From Croceicoccus gelatinilyticus (GTDB lineage Bacteria; Pseudomonadota; Alphaproteobacteria; Sphingomonadales; Sphingomonadaceae): DNA of 64,000 bases. The stretch lies in NCBI RefSeq assembly GCF_018398395.1, contig NZ_JAHCBF010000002.1:372001-436000 (forward strand), given 5' to 3'. The notes under the pieces were generated by a model. The model did no database searches. It was given only the letters and a program-made list of their open reading frames with translations, and was not told where the DNA came from. A program made the translations under genes and the position numbers. Below, piece by piece: positions 10,010-18,078 of this stretch (within the stretch, counting starts at the first letter, position 1; each line of letters begins with the position of its first letter).

Positions 10010-10546
10010 TTATTCGGCCGGGGCGCCTTCGGGGGAACCGGGCATGCCGGGCATACCGCCGGGCATTCCGGGCATGCCGCCCATCTGCTGCATCTGGCGC
10101 TGCATTTCCTCAAGCTGTGCCTGAGTGCGGAAGTCGATCAGCTCGACCGTGAAATAGAGATCGCTGTTCGGCGGGATCGTGCCGCGGGTCTGCGCGCCGT
10201 AGCCAAGCTGCGAGGGGATGAAGACCTCGTAGCGGCCGCCCTTCTGCATCTTTACCAGCGCTTCGGTGAAGCCGGGGACGACGCCGTTCACGGGGAACGG
10301 CACGCGTTCGCCCGAATCGAAGACCGTGCCGTCGGCAAGGCGGCCTTCGTAATTGACGAGGACGATGTCCTCTTCAGCCGGGCTCGGCCCTTCGCCGGCC
10401 GACAGGGTGTCGACGGTAACGCCTTCGTAGCTGGTGGCCCAGGCGGCGCCGGCGGCCAGCAGGATCGCGACGATCACGCCCAGCCACAGCTTGCCGAGAA
10501 TGCCCTTGCCGATCGGCTGCAGGGGAACGCGGGTGACTTCGGCCAT
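10010..10546 (-). CDS. Membrane-anchored FKBP-type peptidyl-prolyl isomerase with Met/Gly/Pro tail
   Basis: Catalyses cis-trans isomerisation of prolyl bonds, here probably in the periplasm at the inner membrane. 178 residues. A single transmembrane or signal-anchor segment spans about residues 19-37. The FKBP fold (about 50-140) shows [37 protein letters not shown], the flap IPSQLGYG and [11 protein letters not shown]. An Ala/Gln/Met helix follows, then a tail of repeated GMPGMPG units and a short acidic end. It lies downstream of rpsU after that gene's terminator and reads towards gatC. The tail is unusual; its role is unknown. Confidence 0.9.
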   Translation of the reverse strand: MAEVTRVPLQPIGKGILGKLWLGVIVAILLAAGAAWATSYEGVTVDTLSAGEGPSPAEEDIVLVNYEGRLADGTVFDSGERVPFPVNGVVPGFTEALVKMQKGGRYEVFIPSQLGYGAQTRGTIPPNSDLYFTVELIDFRTQAQLEEMQRQMQQMGGMPGMPGGMPGMPGSPEGAPAE

Positions 10547-10599
10547 GATCGTCCTCTTCGATTCGCCCGACTTGGGCGGTTAGGCAGGTACCGGGCAGC

Positions 10600-10634
10600 A
10601 AAAAGGGCGCCCGACAGGTGTCAGGCGCCCCTTT
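10600..10634 (-). terminator. Rho-independent terminator after rpsU
   Basis: Stem of GGGCGCC with GGCGCCC, extended by an inner GACA/TGTC, followed on the minus strand by five T. It separates rpsU from the FKBP gene. Confidence 0.75.
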
Positions 10635-10694
10635 GGCTCAAGCAGAGGGGCGCGGCAAGTGCCTTTGCGCCCGCAATGCCATCAACGGCCGTTC

Positions 10695-10901
10695 TTAACG
10701 AACGCCGTCGCGTTCCATGCGCTTGCGCTCCAGCTTGCGAGCGCGGCGAACAGCAGCGGCCTTTTCACGGGCGCGCTTCTCGCTCGGCTTCTCGTAGTGG
10801 CGGCGCAGCTTCATTTCGCGATACACACCTTCCCGCTGCAGCTTCTTCTTGAGAGCGCGGAGGGCCTGGTCGACATTGTTATCGCGAACCATGATCTGCA
10901 T
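10695..10901 (-). CDS. rpsU: 30S ribosomal protein S21
   Basis: 68-residue, very basic protein of the small-subunit platform, needed for efficient initiation on natural messages. It starts [20 protein letters not shown], continues through [20 protein letters not shown] and ends in an Arg/Lys-rich helix, the alphaproteobacterial S21 form. A terminator follows immediately, indicating a monocistronic unit or the end of one. Confidence 0.96.
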   Translation of the reverse strand: MQIMVRDNNVDQALRALKKKLQREGVYREMKLRRHYEKPSEKRAREKAAAVRRARKLERKRMERDGVR

Positions 10902-10986
10902 AAAAAGCTTCTACCTCAATTTCCGTTATGGCGGCGGCAAGACCGGACAGATGGCTGCCGCACGCAATGAATATAAAATGCAAGAA

Positions 10987-11025
10987 GGCCGAATCCCCTC
11001 AACGTGAATCGGGGCGGAATCGGCC
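10987..11025. other. Hairpin in the divergent rpsU-crcB intergenic region
   Basis: GGCCGA (10987-10992) pairs with TCGGCC (11020-11025), and CCCC (10995-10998) pairs with GGGG (11011-11014) inside it. No T-tract follows on either strand, so it is not a standard terminator; it could be a leader structure for rpsU or an operator. The remaining 10902-11149 sequence shows a TATATA stretch but no convincing promoter pair and no fluoride riboswitch consensus. Confidence 0.35.
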
Positions 11026-11149
11026 AGACCGGCGGCGCGGCTACCAGCCAAAGCTGTGAAAAGCAAGCGCGCAGGTACTTTCGAACGTTGCCTATATACC
11101 ACAGTCAGCTACCCTTTCGCAAATTGCACCGGCCTTGTAAGGGGCGCCG

Positions 11150-11566
11150 ATGATCCTTCCCAATGCCCTGCCTGCATCGCTTCTGGTCGCCCTTGGCGGC
11201 GGAACGGGTGCCCTGCTGCGCTTCCATCTGGGGCGCGTCGTGGGCAAGCTGTTCCCTGTCGCGGCCACCGCGTTCCCGTGGGCGACGCTTGTCGCCAACG
11301 TCATCGGCTCGCTTCTCATGGGGCTGCTGGCCGGATGGCTGGCGCGGCACGGGGCCGACAAGGGCATCGGCGCCGAAGGGTGGCGCCTGCTTCTGGGTGT
11401 CGGAATGCTGGGCGGGTTCACGACCTTTTCTTCTTTCAGCCTTGAAATCGTTCTGCTTTGGGAACGCGGCGCACCGGGCCTTGCCGCGATCTACGCGGGT
11501 GTCTCGCTGGCTGCGGGCATCGCCGGCCTGTTCCTCGGCCTTACCATCATGAGGATCGCCGCATGA
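11150..11566 (+). CDS. crcB: Fluoride ion channel CrcB/Fluc
   Basis: Dual-topology dimeric channel that lets fluoride leave the cell. 138 residues with four hydrophobic spans. It shows the family motifs GGGTGALLRF (first helix), FPWATLVANVIGSLLMG (the Asn and Gly of the pore), GMLGGFTTFSSFSLE (TM3 break with the Phe box) and a last helix ending in LTIMRIAA. The start at 11150 has AAGGGG just upstream. First gene of a five-gene chain in which each gene overlaps the next; its stop overlaps the next ATG as ATGA. Confidence 0.95.
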   Translation: MILPNALPASLLVALGGGTGALLRFHLGRVVGKLFPVAATAFPWATLVANVIGSLLMGLLAGWLARHGADKGIGAEGWRLLLGVGMLGGFTTFSSFSLEIVLLWERGAPGLAAIYAGVSLAAGIAGLFLGLTIMRIAA

Positions 11567-12825
11567 GCGATAACGAATCCGAAGTCCGCCAGTTCATCGT
11601 CGCGCGCGACGATGACGGCGTGCGCCTGGACCGCTGGTTCAAGCGCCATCTGCCGCAGATCGGCTTTGCCACGATCAGCCGCTGGGCCCGCACCGGACAG
11701 GTCCGCGTCGACGGCAAGCGCGCCAAGCCTGAGGACAGGCTCGAATCGGGCCAGCAGATTCGCGTGCCCCCCGGCGGCGCTGCCCCGCACCGCGCGGCAA
11801 AACAGCGCGTCCCGCTGACCGAGGAAGAGCTGGACCAGGCCGATGCCATGCTGCTCCACCGCGACCGCGCGGCGATCGTGCTCAACAAGCCGCCGGGTCT
11901 TGCGACGCAGGGCGGCACGGGCACGAACGTCCATATCGACCGCCTGCTCGACGCCTACGTCAATTCCGAACGCGACCCGCGCCCGCGCCTTGTTCACCGG
12001 CTGGACAAGGATACCTCGGGCGTCCTGCTGACCGCGGCAACGCCGGGCAGCGCGGCGTTCTTTTCCAAGCGGTTCTCGGGCCGGTCGGCCAAGAAGATCT
12101 ACTGGGCGCTTGTCGTCGGCGTTCCCGATATCGCGGCGGGCACGATCGACCTGCCGCTGGCGAAACAGCCGGGCACCGGCGGCGAGAAGATGATGCCGGA
12201 CGAGGAAGGCCAGCCCGCCAAGACGCGCTACCGCGTGGTCGACCGCGCGGGCAATCGTGCCGCCTGGGTGGAGCTGGAACCGCTGACGGGCCGCACGCAC
12301 CAGCTGCGCGTCCACCTTGCCGCCATCGGCCACCCCATCGTCGGTGATGGCAAATACGGCGGGCAGACCGCGTTCCTGACCGGTTCGATCAGCCGCAAGA
12401 TGCACCTTCATGCGCGCCGCCTGATCATCGACCATCCCGACGGTGTCCCGCTGGATGTGACCGCGTCGCTGCCCGAACACTTCGCGGCCAGCATGGAGCA
12501 ACTGGGCTTCGACGAGGCGATGAGCGATGCCGAGCCCGAAACCGGCCCGCCGCCGCTGACGCGCGAGGACAAGAAGCAGGCTGCCAAGCGCCATGCCAAG
12601 GACGTGCGCAAGGCCCGCCGTGGTGAGCGCCGGACCCGCACGACATCTGCGTCGCGCGCCAAGAGTGGGGGAAAGTCGGCTGGCGGCAAGCCGGGCGGCG
12701 CAAAATCGGGTAAGGCAGGGCCCAAGGGCAACCAGCGCGGCAAACCGCGCGGCGCCGGACCCGCCGGCAAGGGGCCTGCACGCAAGGGGCCGGCCAGCAA
12801 GGGATCGGGGAAAGGGCGTAAGTGA
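11563..12825 (+). CDS. RluC/RluD-family 23S rRNA pseudouridine synthase with basic C-terminal tail
   Basis: Isomerises specific uridines of 23S rRNA; the family predicts RluC-type sites, but the target is inferred. 420 residues. An S4 RNA-binding domain (about 12-75) is followed by the catalytic domain with VLNKPPGLATQGG, the signature HRLDKDTSGVLL (catalytic Asp) and GRTHQLRVHLAAIGHPI. From about residue 320 the protein continues for ~100 residues of Lys/Arg/Gly/Ala-rich sequence (KSGGKSAGGKPGGAKSG and similar) not needed for the fold, probably an RNA-binding extension. The ATG overlaps the crcB stop by 4 bases; its own stop overlaps the next GTG. Confidence 0.9.
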   Translation: MSDNESEVRQFIVARDDDGVRLDRWFKRHLPQIGFATISRWARTGQVRVDGKRAKPEDRLESGQQIRVPPGGAAPHRAAKQRVPLTEEELDQADAMLLHRDRAAIVLNKPPGLATQGGTGTNVHIDRLLDAYVNSERDPRPRLVHRLDKDTSGVLLTAATPGSAAFFSKRFSGRSAKKIYWALVVGVPDIAAGTIDLPLAKQPGTGGEKMMPDEEGQPAKTRYRVVDRAGNRAAWVELEPLTGRTHQLRVHLAAIGHPIVGDGKYGGQTAFLTGSISRKMHLHARRLIIDHPDGVPLDVTASLPEHFAASMEQLGFDEAMSDAEPETGPPPLTREDKKQAAKRHAKDVRKARRGERRTRTTSASRAKSGGKSAGGKPGGAKSGKAGPKGNQRGKPRGAGPAGKGPARKGPASKGSGKGRK

Positions 12826-13478
12826 AGCGACTGGCGATCTTCGACTGTGACGGCACTCTCGTCGACGGGCAGGCAAACGTCTGCATCGCGATGGAAGAGG
12901 CTTTCGAAGCCACGGGTCGCACGCCCCCACCCCGCCCCCTGATCCGCCGCGCGGTCGGCCTCTCGCTGCCGCAAGCGATGGCGATGCTGCTGCCCGAAAG
13001 CACGGCGGAAGAGCAGGACGCACTGGCCGAGCGCTATCGCCTCGCCTTTCGCAGCCATCGTGAGGCGGGCAAGGTCTTCGAACCCCTGTTCGAGGGGATG
13101 GAGGACCTGCTGCGCCACTTGCACGACGCGGGCTGGACGCTGGCCGTAGCGACCGGCAAATCCGATCGCGGACTGGCCCATTGTCTTGCCGAACACGGCA
13201 TCACCGAGCTTTTCGCCAGCCTGCAGACGGCAGACCGGCATCCGTCGAAACCCCACCCTTCGATGATCGAGCAGGTCTTGTCCGACACCGACCACACTGC
13301 TGAACAGGCAGTGATGATCGGCGATACGACTTTCGACATGGTCATGGCCGAAGCCGCAAGGGTCCGCCCGATCGGTGTCGACTGGGGCTATCACGGCGCG
13401 GACGAACTGGTGGCCAGCGGCGCGATCGGCGTCGCCTGCGACATCGACGAACTGCGCCGGATGCTGGAAGCCGAATGA
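12822..13478 (+). CDS. HAD-superfamily phosphatase (phosphoglycolate phosphatase-like)
   Basis: 218 residues. It starts at GTG with MKRLAIFDCDGTLVDG, carrying the nucleophile and acid Asp pair. The helical cap follows (about 15-85), then motif II in VATGKSD, motif III Lys in HPSKPHPSM and motif IV GDTTFDMVMA. This is the HAD-IA (Gph-like) pattern, so a small phosphorylated metabolite is the likely substrate, but which one is unknown. The GTG start overlaps the preceding stop (GTGA) and the stop overlaps the next ATG (ATGA), indicating translational coupling with the RluC-type synthase. Confidence 0.9.
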   Translation: MKRLAIFDCDGTLVDGQANVCIAMEEAFEATGRTPPPRPLIRRAVGLSLPQAMAMLLPESTAEEQDALAERYRLAFRSHREAGKVFEPLFEGMEDLLRHLHDAGWTLAVATGKSDRGLAHCLAEHGITELFASLQTADRHPSKPHPSMIEQVLSDTDHTAEQAVMIGDTTFDMVMAEAARVRPIGVDWGYHGADELVASGAIGVACDIDELRRMLEAE

Positions 13479-13699
13479 GCAGCGAACGCGACCCTGCCGC
13501 TGCCAAGTGGGCCGCGATCCAGGCGATCCGCGTTTCCGGCATCGTGATCTTCATCTACGGTGTCGCCGCGGCCAGCGGGAAAGCCCCGTGGTTCAGCGGC
13601 GCGCCGACCGAATGGGCCTGGGCCCTTGCCCTTATCGGGGCAGGTGATGCCTTCCTGATGCCCCTCCTCCTCGCCCGTTTGTGGAGCAGCGACAGATAA
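13475..13699 (+). CDS. Small two-helix membrane protein, unknown function
   Basis: 74 residues. After a short charged N-terminus it has a hydrophobic segment (about 18-36, RVSGIVIFIYGVAAASG) and a second (about 45-68), ending in a short basic tail. No known motif. It is held in frame between the HAD phosphatase and ATP12 by overlaps of 4 bases and 1 base, which argues that it is a real, co-translated gene. ATP12 assembles F1-ATPase, so a membrane partner is conceivable, but that is inference. Confidence 0.75.
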   Translation: MSSERDPAAAKWAAIQAIRVSGIVIFIYGVAAASGKAPWFSGAPTEWAWALALIGAGDAFLMPLLLARLWSSDR

Positions 13700-14394
13700 T
13701 GAAACGCTTCTACAAGGAAGTGACCACCGCCCCGGTCGAGGGCGGCTGGCAGGTCTTTCTCGATGGCCGGGCCATGAAGACACAGGGCGGCAAGCCGCAG
13801 GTCGTGCCGGCGGAGGCGCTGGCCGAAGTGATGGCTGCAGAATGGCGCGATCAGGGCGAAGACCTCGACCCCGCGACGTTCCCGATGCGCGACATGGTCG
13901 ACTATGGCCTCGACGGCGTGGCCGAGAGCCCGGCCGAGGCGATCGACGCGATCGTGCCCTATGGCGATACCGATACGCTCTGCTACCGCGCCGACGAAGG
14001 CGATTCCCTGCGCCAGCGTCAGGACGAGGCGTGGGAGCCCTTGCTGGCCGCGGTCGAGGACGAGCATGGCGTGTCTTTCGCCCGCGCGGGCGGCGTGCTG
14101 CACGCCCCGCATCCTGAAGACACGCTGCCGAAATTGCGCGCCCACCTTGAGACGATGGACCCGCTGACGCTGGTCGCGGTGCAGAACATGGCAGCGCTGG
14201 CCAGTTCGCTATGCGTCGCACTCGCCGCGCTGAAGCCCGATGCCGATATCGACGACCTGTTTGGCCGAGCCAACCTCGAAGAGGACTGGCAGGCCAAGCA
14301 GTGGGGCTGGGACAACGATGCGCTTGCTCGCCGCGATGCGCGGCTGGCCGGTTTCAGGCTGGCGGCGAAGCTCGCGCAGCTAGTGCGCGCTTAG
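13699..14394 (+). CDS. ATP12-family F1-ATPase assembly chaperone
   Basis: 231 residues. Family members bind the F1 alpha subunit before hexamer assembly; the family is confined to mitochondria and alphaproteobacteria. Visible hallmarks are the N-terminal KRFYKEV, the LDGRAMKTQGG strand, VVPAEALAEVMAAEW, the helical middle FPMRDMVDY and the C-terminal half with WEPLLAAVEDEHG and AKQWGWDNDA. Its ATG shares a base with the stop of the small membrane protein (TAATG). Last gene of the crcB chain and convergent with the Mla operon 13 bases away. Confidence 0.92.
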   Translation: MKRFYKEVTTAPVEGGWQVFLDGRAMKTQGGKPQVVPAEALAEVMAAEWRDQGEDLDPATFPMRDMVDYGLDGVAESPAEAIDAIVPYGDTDTLCYRADEGDSLRQRQDEAWEPLLAAVEDEHGVSFARAGGVLHAPHPEDTLPKLRAHLETMDPLTLVAVQNMAALASSLCVALAALKPDADIDDLFGRANLEEDWQAKQWGWDNDALARRDARLAGFRLAAKLAQLVRA

Positions 14395-14407
14395 CCAGCA
14401 CCCCAGC

Positions 14408-14998
14408 TTAGCCCGTAACCCAGGCGGCGACTTCGCCTGCCACGGCGTTGGCCGCTTCATTCAGCGCAGGGGCCACGAAAGCCGCCTCTGCCGGAAGCCC
14501 GTCCACCCGGTTCACGAACCGGCGCTGGCGCACTTTGCCGTCGGGCGAGACCGCGACCGCGTCAAAGATGATCGAGACCGACGACGAACGCGCGTCATAG
14601 CCTGCTTCGATGATGCGGCCGTAAAGGCGCGTGCGCACGGCAACGCCGGGATCTTCGCCGCTGATGACGAGGCGACCCGTATTGGCGCGGATCGTTTCGG
14701 CCAGAAGACCCTGGAACAGGCGCGCCGGGCGATCGATGTAAGTCGCGTCCTTGAGGTAGGCGACGCCCGAATCGCTGACCTGAACCGGCACGCGGTTCAC
14801 GTCGAGACGGTCCTCGACCTCGGGTTCGAACACCATGATCGCGTCGGTTACTTCCCCGCTCGCCCCCGTACCCGCAGGGGCCATGGCGGTGGGACTGAAC
14901 GTGATCAGCTGTTCGGGCACCTCGGTCTTGGGGCCGATGCTGACGCAGCCTGCCAGCAGCGCGAAAAGCGCCAGCGGGGCCATGATCTTGCGGGTCAT
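14408..14998 (-). CDS. ABC-type transport auxiliary lipoprotein (MlaD-operon lipoprotein, PqiC-like)
   Basis: 196 residues. The N-terminal lipoprotein signal has lipobox LLAGC (Cys near residue 17). The mature domain matches the ABC_trans_aux layout: an early conserved strand region, VAYLKDATYIDRPARLFQGLLAETI and a C-terminal NEAANAVAGEVAAWV helix. Such proteins sit in the outer membrane or periplasm and accompany MCE-type lipid transporters. The ATG at 14998 is chosen because the lipobox spacing is right and GGAG lies upstream; a GTG at 15016 would overlap mlaD. Last gene of the mlaE-mlaF-mlaD operon. Confidence 0.85.
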   Translation of the reverse strand: MTRKIMAPLALFALLAGCVSIGPKTEVPEQLITFSPTAMAPAGTGASGEVTDAIMVFEPEVEDRLDVNRVPVQVSDSGVAYLKDATYIDRPARLFQGLLAETIRANTGRLVISGEDPGVAVRTRLYGRIIEAGYDARSSSVSIIFDAVAVSPDGKVRQRRFVNRVDGLPAEAAFVAPALNEAANAVAGEVAAWVTG

Positions 14999-15012
14999 CT
15001 GGTGGTCTCCGT

Positions 15013-15951
15013 TCACGGCTCGTACTCGGGCAGCTTCTGCCCGCCGATCAGGCCGCCTGCGCCGCCGTCGTCGATCTGTTCTGTGATGTTGCGAAGCGCG
15101 CGGGTCGTCGTGCGCAGATCGCGGATCGCGGCTTCGGCGGCAGGGATCGTCGATTCCGACAGCTGCTGCGCTGCCGGACGCGCGTCCTTCAGCGTGCCTT
15201 CAAGCTCGTTCGCCGCGCGTTCGGCCGCCGTCAGCGTATCGCGCATCTGGTCGGCCAGCGAAGCGCCCTCGCCGTTGATCAGCTGGTCGGTCGATGCCGC
15301 GACTTTCTGGAATTCGGCCAGCGTCATGTTCGCCTGCCGCAGCGTTGCCTGAAGCTCGCTCATCGTCGCCTCGACCTTGGGAGTCGCATCGGCCAGATCG
15401 CGCGTCATGCGGTTGGTGTTCGACAGGATACCCTCGATCGATTCCTGGTTCTTGTCGGACAGCACCATGGTCAGACGCTCGGTCAGGGTCGCCAGCCGCT
15501 CCATCAAGAGCGGCGCATTGGCGAGCAATTCGCCCAGCCCGCTTCGCTTGGTGGGAATGACGGGCACACCCTCGGGCCCGATCTTGGTCAGCAGCGGCGC
15601 ATCCTTGTCGGTGCCTTCAAGCTGGATCGTCGAAACGCCGGTAAAGCTGCCCTGGATGAAGGCGGTGGTCAGCGTCGTCACCGGCACTTCGGCGTCGATG
15701 GAAATACGCACGCGCACGAACTGCGGATCCTTGGTCCACAATTCGATCCGCTTCACCTGCCCCACGGGAACGCCGGAGAACGCCACTTCCGATCCGCGGG
15801 CAAGGCCGCTGACCGACTGTTCGAAGAAGATGTCGTATTCCGCCTGCGAACCTTCGTTAAGGCGCGCGATCCAGATGATGAATGCAGCGAGGATCGCCAG
15901 CAGCGCCAGCGTTACCGCACCCACCCAGAGATGATTTGCCCGCGTTTCCAT
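15013..15951 (-). CDS. mlaD: MCE-domain lipid transport protein MlaD
   Basis: 312 residues. An N-terminal transmembrane anchor (about 9-29) is followed by one MCE/MlaD domain (about 38-115: YDIFFEQSVSGLARGSEVAFSGVPVGQV and the loop SFTGVSTIQLEG). A long helical tail (about 130-300) rich in Ala, Thr and Leu probably forms the coiled barrel or tunnel. It makes a hexameric ring in the periplasm that passes phospholipids between the inner membrane and the partner lipoprotein. It lies 9 bases after mlaF and just before the auxiliary lipoprotein. Confidence 0.93.
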   Translation of the reverse strand: METRANHLWVGAVTLALLAILAAFIIWIARLNEGSQAEYDIFFEQSVSGLARGSEVAFSGVPVGQVKRIELWTKDPQFVRVRISIDAEVPVTTLTTAFIQGSFTGVSTIQLEGTDKDAPLLTKIGPEGVPVIPTKRSGLGELLANAPLLMERLATLTERLTMVLSDKNQESIEGILSNTNRMTRDLADATPKVEATMSELQATLRQANMTLAEFQKVAASTDQLINGEGASLADQMRDTLTAAERAANELEGTLKDARPAAQQLSESTIPAAEAAIRDLRTTTRALRNITEQIDDGGAGGLIGGQKLPEYEP

Positions 15952-15960
15952 GCGCCCGGT

Positions 15961-16848
15961 CTATGCCCCGCCCTTGTTGTCTTTGTCCATCGTGCCGCTC
16001 ATCGAACGGGTATGGGTCGCCTCGGCCGCGCGTCCGCGCGGGCCGTTGAAATATTCCTGTATCCACGGGTGATCCAGCGCCAGAAGCTCTGGAATCGTGC
16101 CCACGGCGATCACTTTCTTGTCGGCCAGCACTGCCACCCGGTCACAGATGGCGTGCAGCGTATCGAGATCGTGCGTGATCAGAAAAACGGTAAGTCCCAG
16201 CGTGTCCGCAAGTTCCCGGGTCAGCCGGTCGAACGCCGCCGCGCCGATCGGGTCGAGGCCTGCAGTGGGCTCATCCAGGAACAGCAGTTCGGGGTCGAGC
16301 GCCAGGGCGCGGGCAAGGCCGGCGCGCTTTTTCATGCCGCCCGAAAGTTCTGACGGATACTTGCTCGTCGCTTCTTCGGGCAGGCCAGACAGGCGCACCT
16401 TGTAACGGGCGATTTCCTGCCGCAACGCGTCCGACAGTTCGGGATAGAACTGCCGCAAGGGAACCTCGACGTTTTCCGCCACGGTCAGCGTGGAAAACAG
16501 CGCGCCGCCCTGAAACAGCACGCCCCAGCGGCTACGGATGTCGATATCCTCGTCTTCCTCGGCATCGGTGATCGACTGGCCGAGCACTTCGATGCTGCCT
16601 TCTGACGGGATCTGCAGCCCGATGATCGAACGCATCAGGACCGACTTGCCGGTACCCGACCCGCCGACGACGCCCAGAATCTCGCCCCGCTTTACCTTGA
16701 GCGAGAGATCGTCGTGCACGACCTGCGGGCCGAACTGATTGGTGATCCCCTCGACCACGATCGGGTATTCGCCGGTGAATTCGGGCGGCGTCGACTGCGC
16801 CTCGCTCTCGGCGCGTTCGATCAGCTCTTCTGCGCGTTCCGATCCCAT
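15961..16848 (-). CDS. mlaF: ABC transporter ATPase MlaF
   Basis: 295 residues. Cytoplasmic ATPase that powers the Mla-type lipid transporter. Walker A is GGSGTGKS, the Q-loop is in VLFQGGALFSTL (typical of MlaF), the signature is LSGGMKKRAGLARALA, Walker B is LLFLDEPTAGLDP and the switch His is in FLITHDLDT. The ~25 N-terminal residues before VVEGITNQFG and the C-terminal extension (about 270-295) are variable. The ATG at 16848 overlaps the mlaE stop (TGATG), indicating coupling; the longer frame into mlaE is rejected. Confidence 0.95.
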   Translation of the reverse strand: MGSERAEELIERAESEAQSTPPEFTGEYPIVVEGITNQFGPQVVHDDLSLKVKRGEILGVVGGSGTGKSVLMRSIIGLQIPSEGSIEVLGQSITDAEEDEDIDIRSRWGVLFQGGALFSTLTVAENVEVPLRQFYPELSDALRQEIARYKVRLSGLPEEATSKYPSELSGGMKKRAGLARALALDPELLFLDEPTAGLDPIGAAAFDRLTRELADTLGLTVFLITHDLDTLHAICDRVAVLADKKVIAVGTIPELLALDHPWIQEYFNGPRGRAAEATHTRSMSGTMDKDNKGGA

Positions 16849-17954
16849 CACGCCCACCCGATTTCGGTGAAGAACACGGCGAAGAAGGCGTCGAGCACGA
16901 TGACCATGAAGATTGCCTGCACCACCGCCAGCGTCGTGCGAAGGCCGACTTCCTCGGCGTTTCCGGATACCTGCATGCCCTGATAGCAACCGCTCATCGC
17001 GACGATCAGGCCGAAGACGGGCGCCTTGACGAGGCCGACGTAAAGGTCGGTCATCGGCACGACTTCGCGGGTGCGCGACAGGAAAGTCCAGAACGGGATG
17101 TCGAGCGCGAAATTGGCAATGAAAGCGCCGCCGATAATGGCGATGACGGCCGAATAGAAACCCAGCAGCGGCATCATCAGCACCGCGGCAAGGATACGCG
17201 GGACGACCAGCCGCTCAATCGGGGAGACGCCGATGGTGCGCATCGCATCGACTTCTTCGGTCAGCTTCATCGTGCCGATCTGCGCGGCAAAGGCACTGCC
17301 CGAACGGCCCGCGACCATGATCGCGGTCATCAGCACGCCCAGTTCGCGCAAGGTGAGGCGGCCGGTCAGGTTGATCGTGTAGATCTCTGCCCCGAACTGC
17401 TGAAGCTGCACCGCGCCCTGTTGGGCAACGACGATGCCGATGAGGAAGCTCATCAACCCGATGATGCCGAGCGAGGACACGCCGACCAGTTCGATCTGGC
17501 GGATAAGGGCGAGGATCGGAAAGCGGCGCGGATGGCGGATCAGCGCGCCGAAAGCGACGATGGTGGTACCCAGAAAGCCCACCATGTCCTTCATGCCGAC
17601 CAGCATCTCGCTGACCTTGATGCCCACGGCCTCTGGCACGCGTTCCATCAGGCGTGATCGCGGCGGCGTGATCGCGGCGGTGTTCTCTGCCGCCTTCACG
17701 GCCTCTATCAGTCGGGTCGCCTTGTCGCTGGCGCCCGTGACCTGCGCATCCATCCGCGTGGCAGAACGCCAGACAGTCCAAGCGCCGACGGTGTCGATCG
17801 CGGTAATGCCGGCGATGTCGATGGCGGCAATGTCGTCAAGTTCGCGCAGGCGCGTATCCAGCGGAGCGATACCGGCCACGGTCAGCGGCCCGCTGACCCG
17901 CAGGACAGGGCCGCTTTCCCCCTCAACCAATTCAAAATCCGCCCATTCGCGCAT
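16848..17954 (-). CDS. mlaE: STAS-MlaE permease fusion
   Basis: 368 residues. Residues ~1-90 form a STAS-like domain ([20 protein letters not shown] and [14 protein letters not shown]), the rest an MlaE permease with about five membrane spans. Permease hallmarks are [62 protein letters not shown] split by a loop, [13 protein letters not shown] and [13 protein letters not shown]. In E. coli the STAS subunit MlaB is separate, so the two are fused here. The ATG at 17954 has GAGG upstream; an ATG at 17966 does not. First gene of the operon and divergent from valS. Confidence 0.92.
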   Translation of the reverse strand: MREWADFELVEGESGPVLRVSGPLTVAGIAPLDTRLRELDDIAAIDIAGITAIDTVGAWTVWRSATRMDAQVTGASDKATRLIEAVKAAENTAAITPPRSRLMERVPEAVGIKVSEMLVGMKDMVGFLGTTIVAFGALIRHPRRFPILALIRQIELVGVSSLGIIGLMSFLIGIVVAQQGAVQLQQFGAEIYTINLTGRLTLRELGVLMTAIMVAGRSGSAFAAQIGTMKLTEEVDAMRTIGVSPIERLVVPRILAAVLMMPLLGFYSAVIAIIGGAFIANFALDIPFWTFLSRTREVVPMTDLYVGLVKAPVFGLIVAMSGCYQGMQVSGNAEEVGLRTTLAVVQAIFMVIVLDAFFAVFFTEIGWA

Positions 17955-18078
17955 GATTGGCCTCATGGGCGAAAAAGGGCCGCCCTACAAGCGCCTGTGC
18001 GTGCCTCTGTCCCGCGCAAGGGCAATTGCGGCCCGCAGCCTCTTGCCCATCCCCTGTGGCGCTGGCAAAGGCCGAGCC

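Noticed and set aside
11100-11150. Fluoride riboswitch before crcB
   Set aside because: The short leader lacks the conserved pseudoknot and GGCGAUGG-type sequence; the GCGCCGATGAT stretch is the start codon region.
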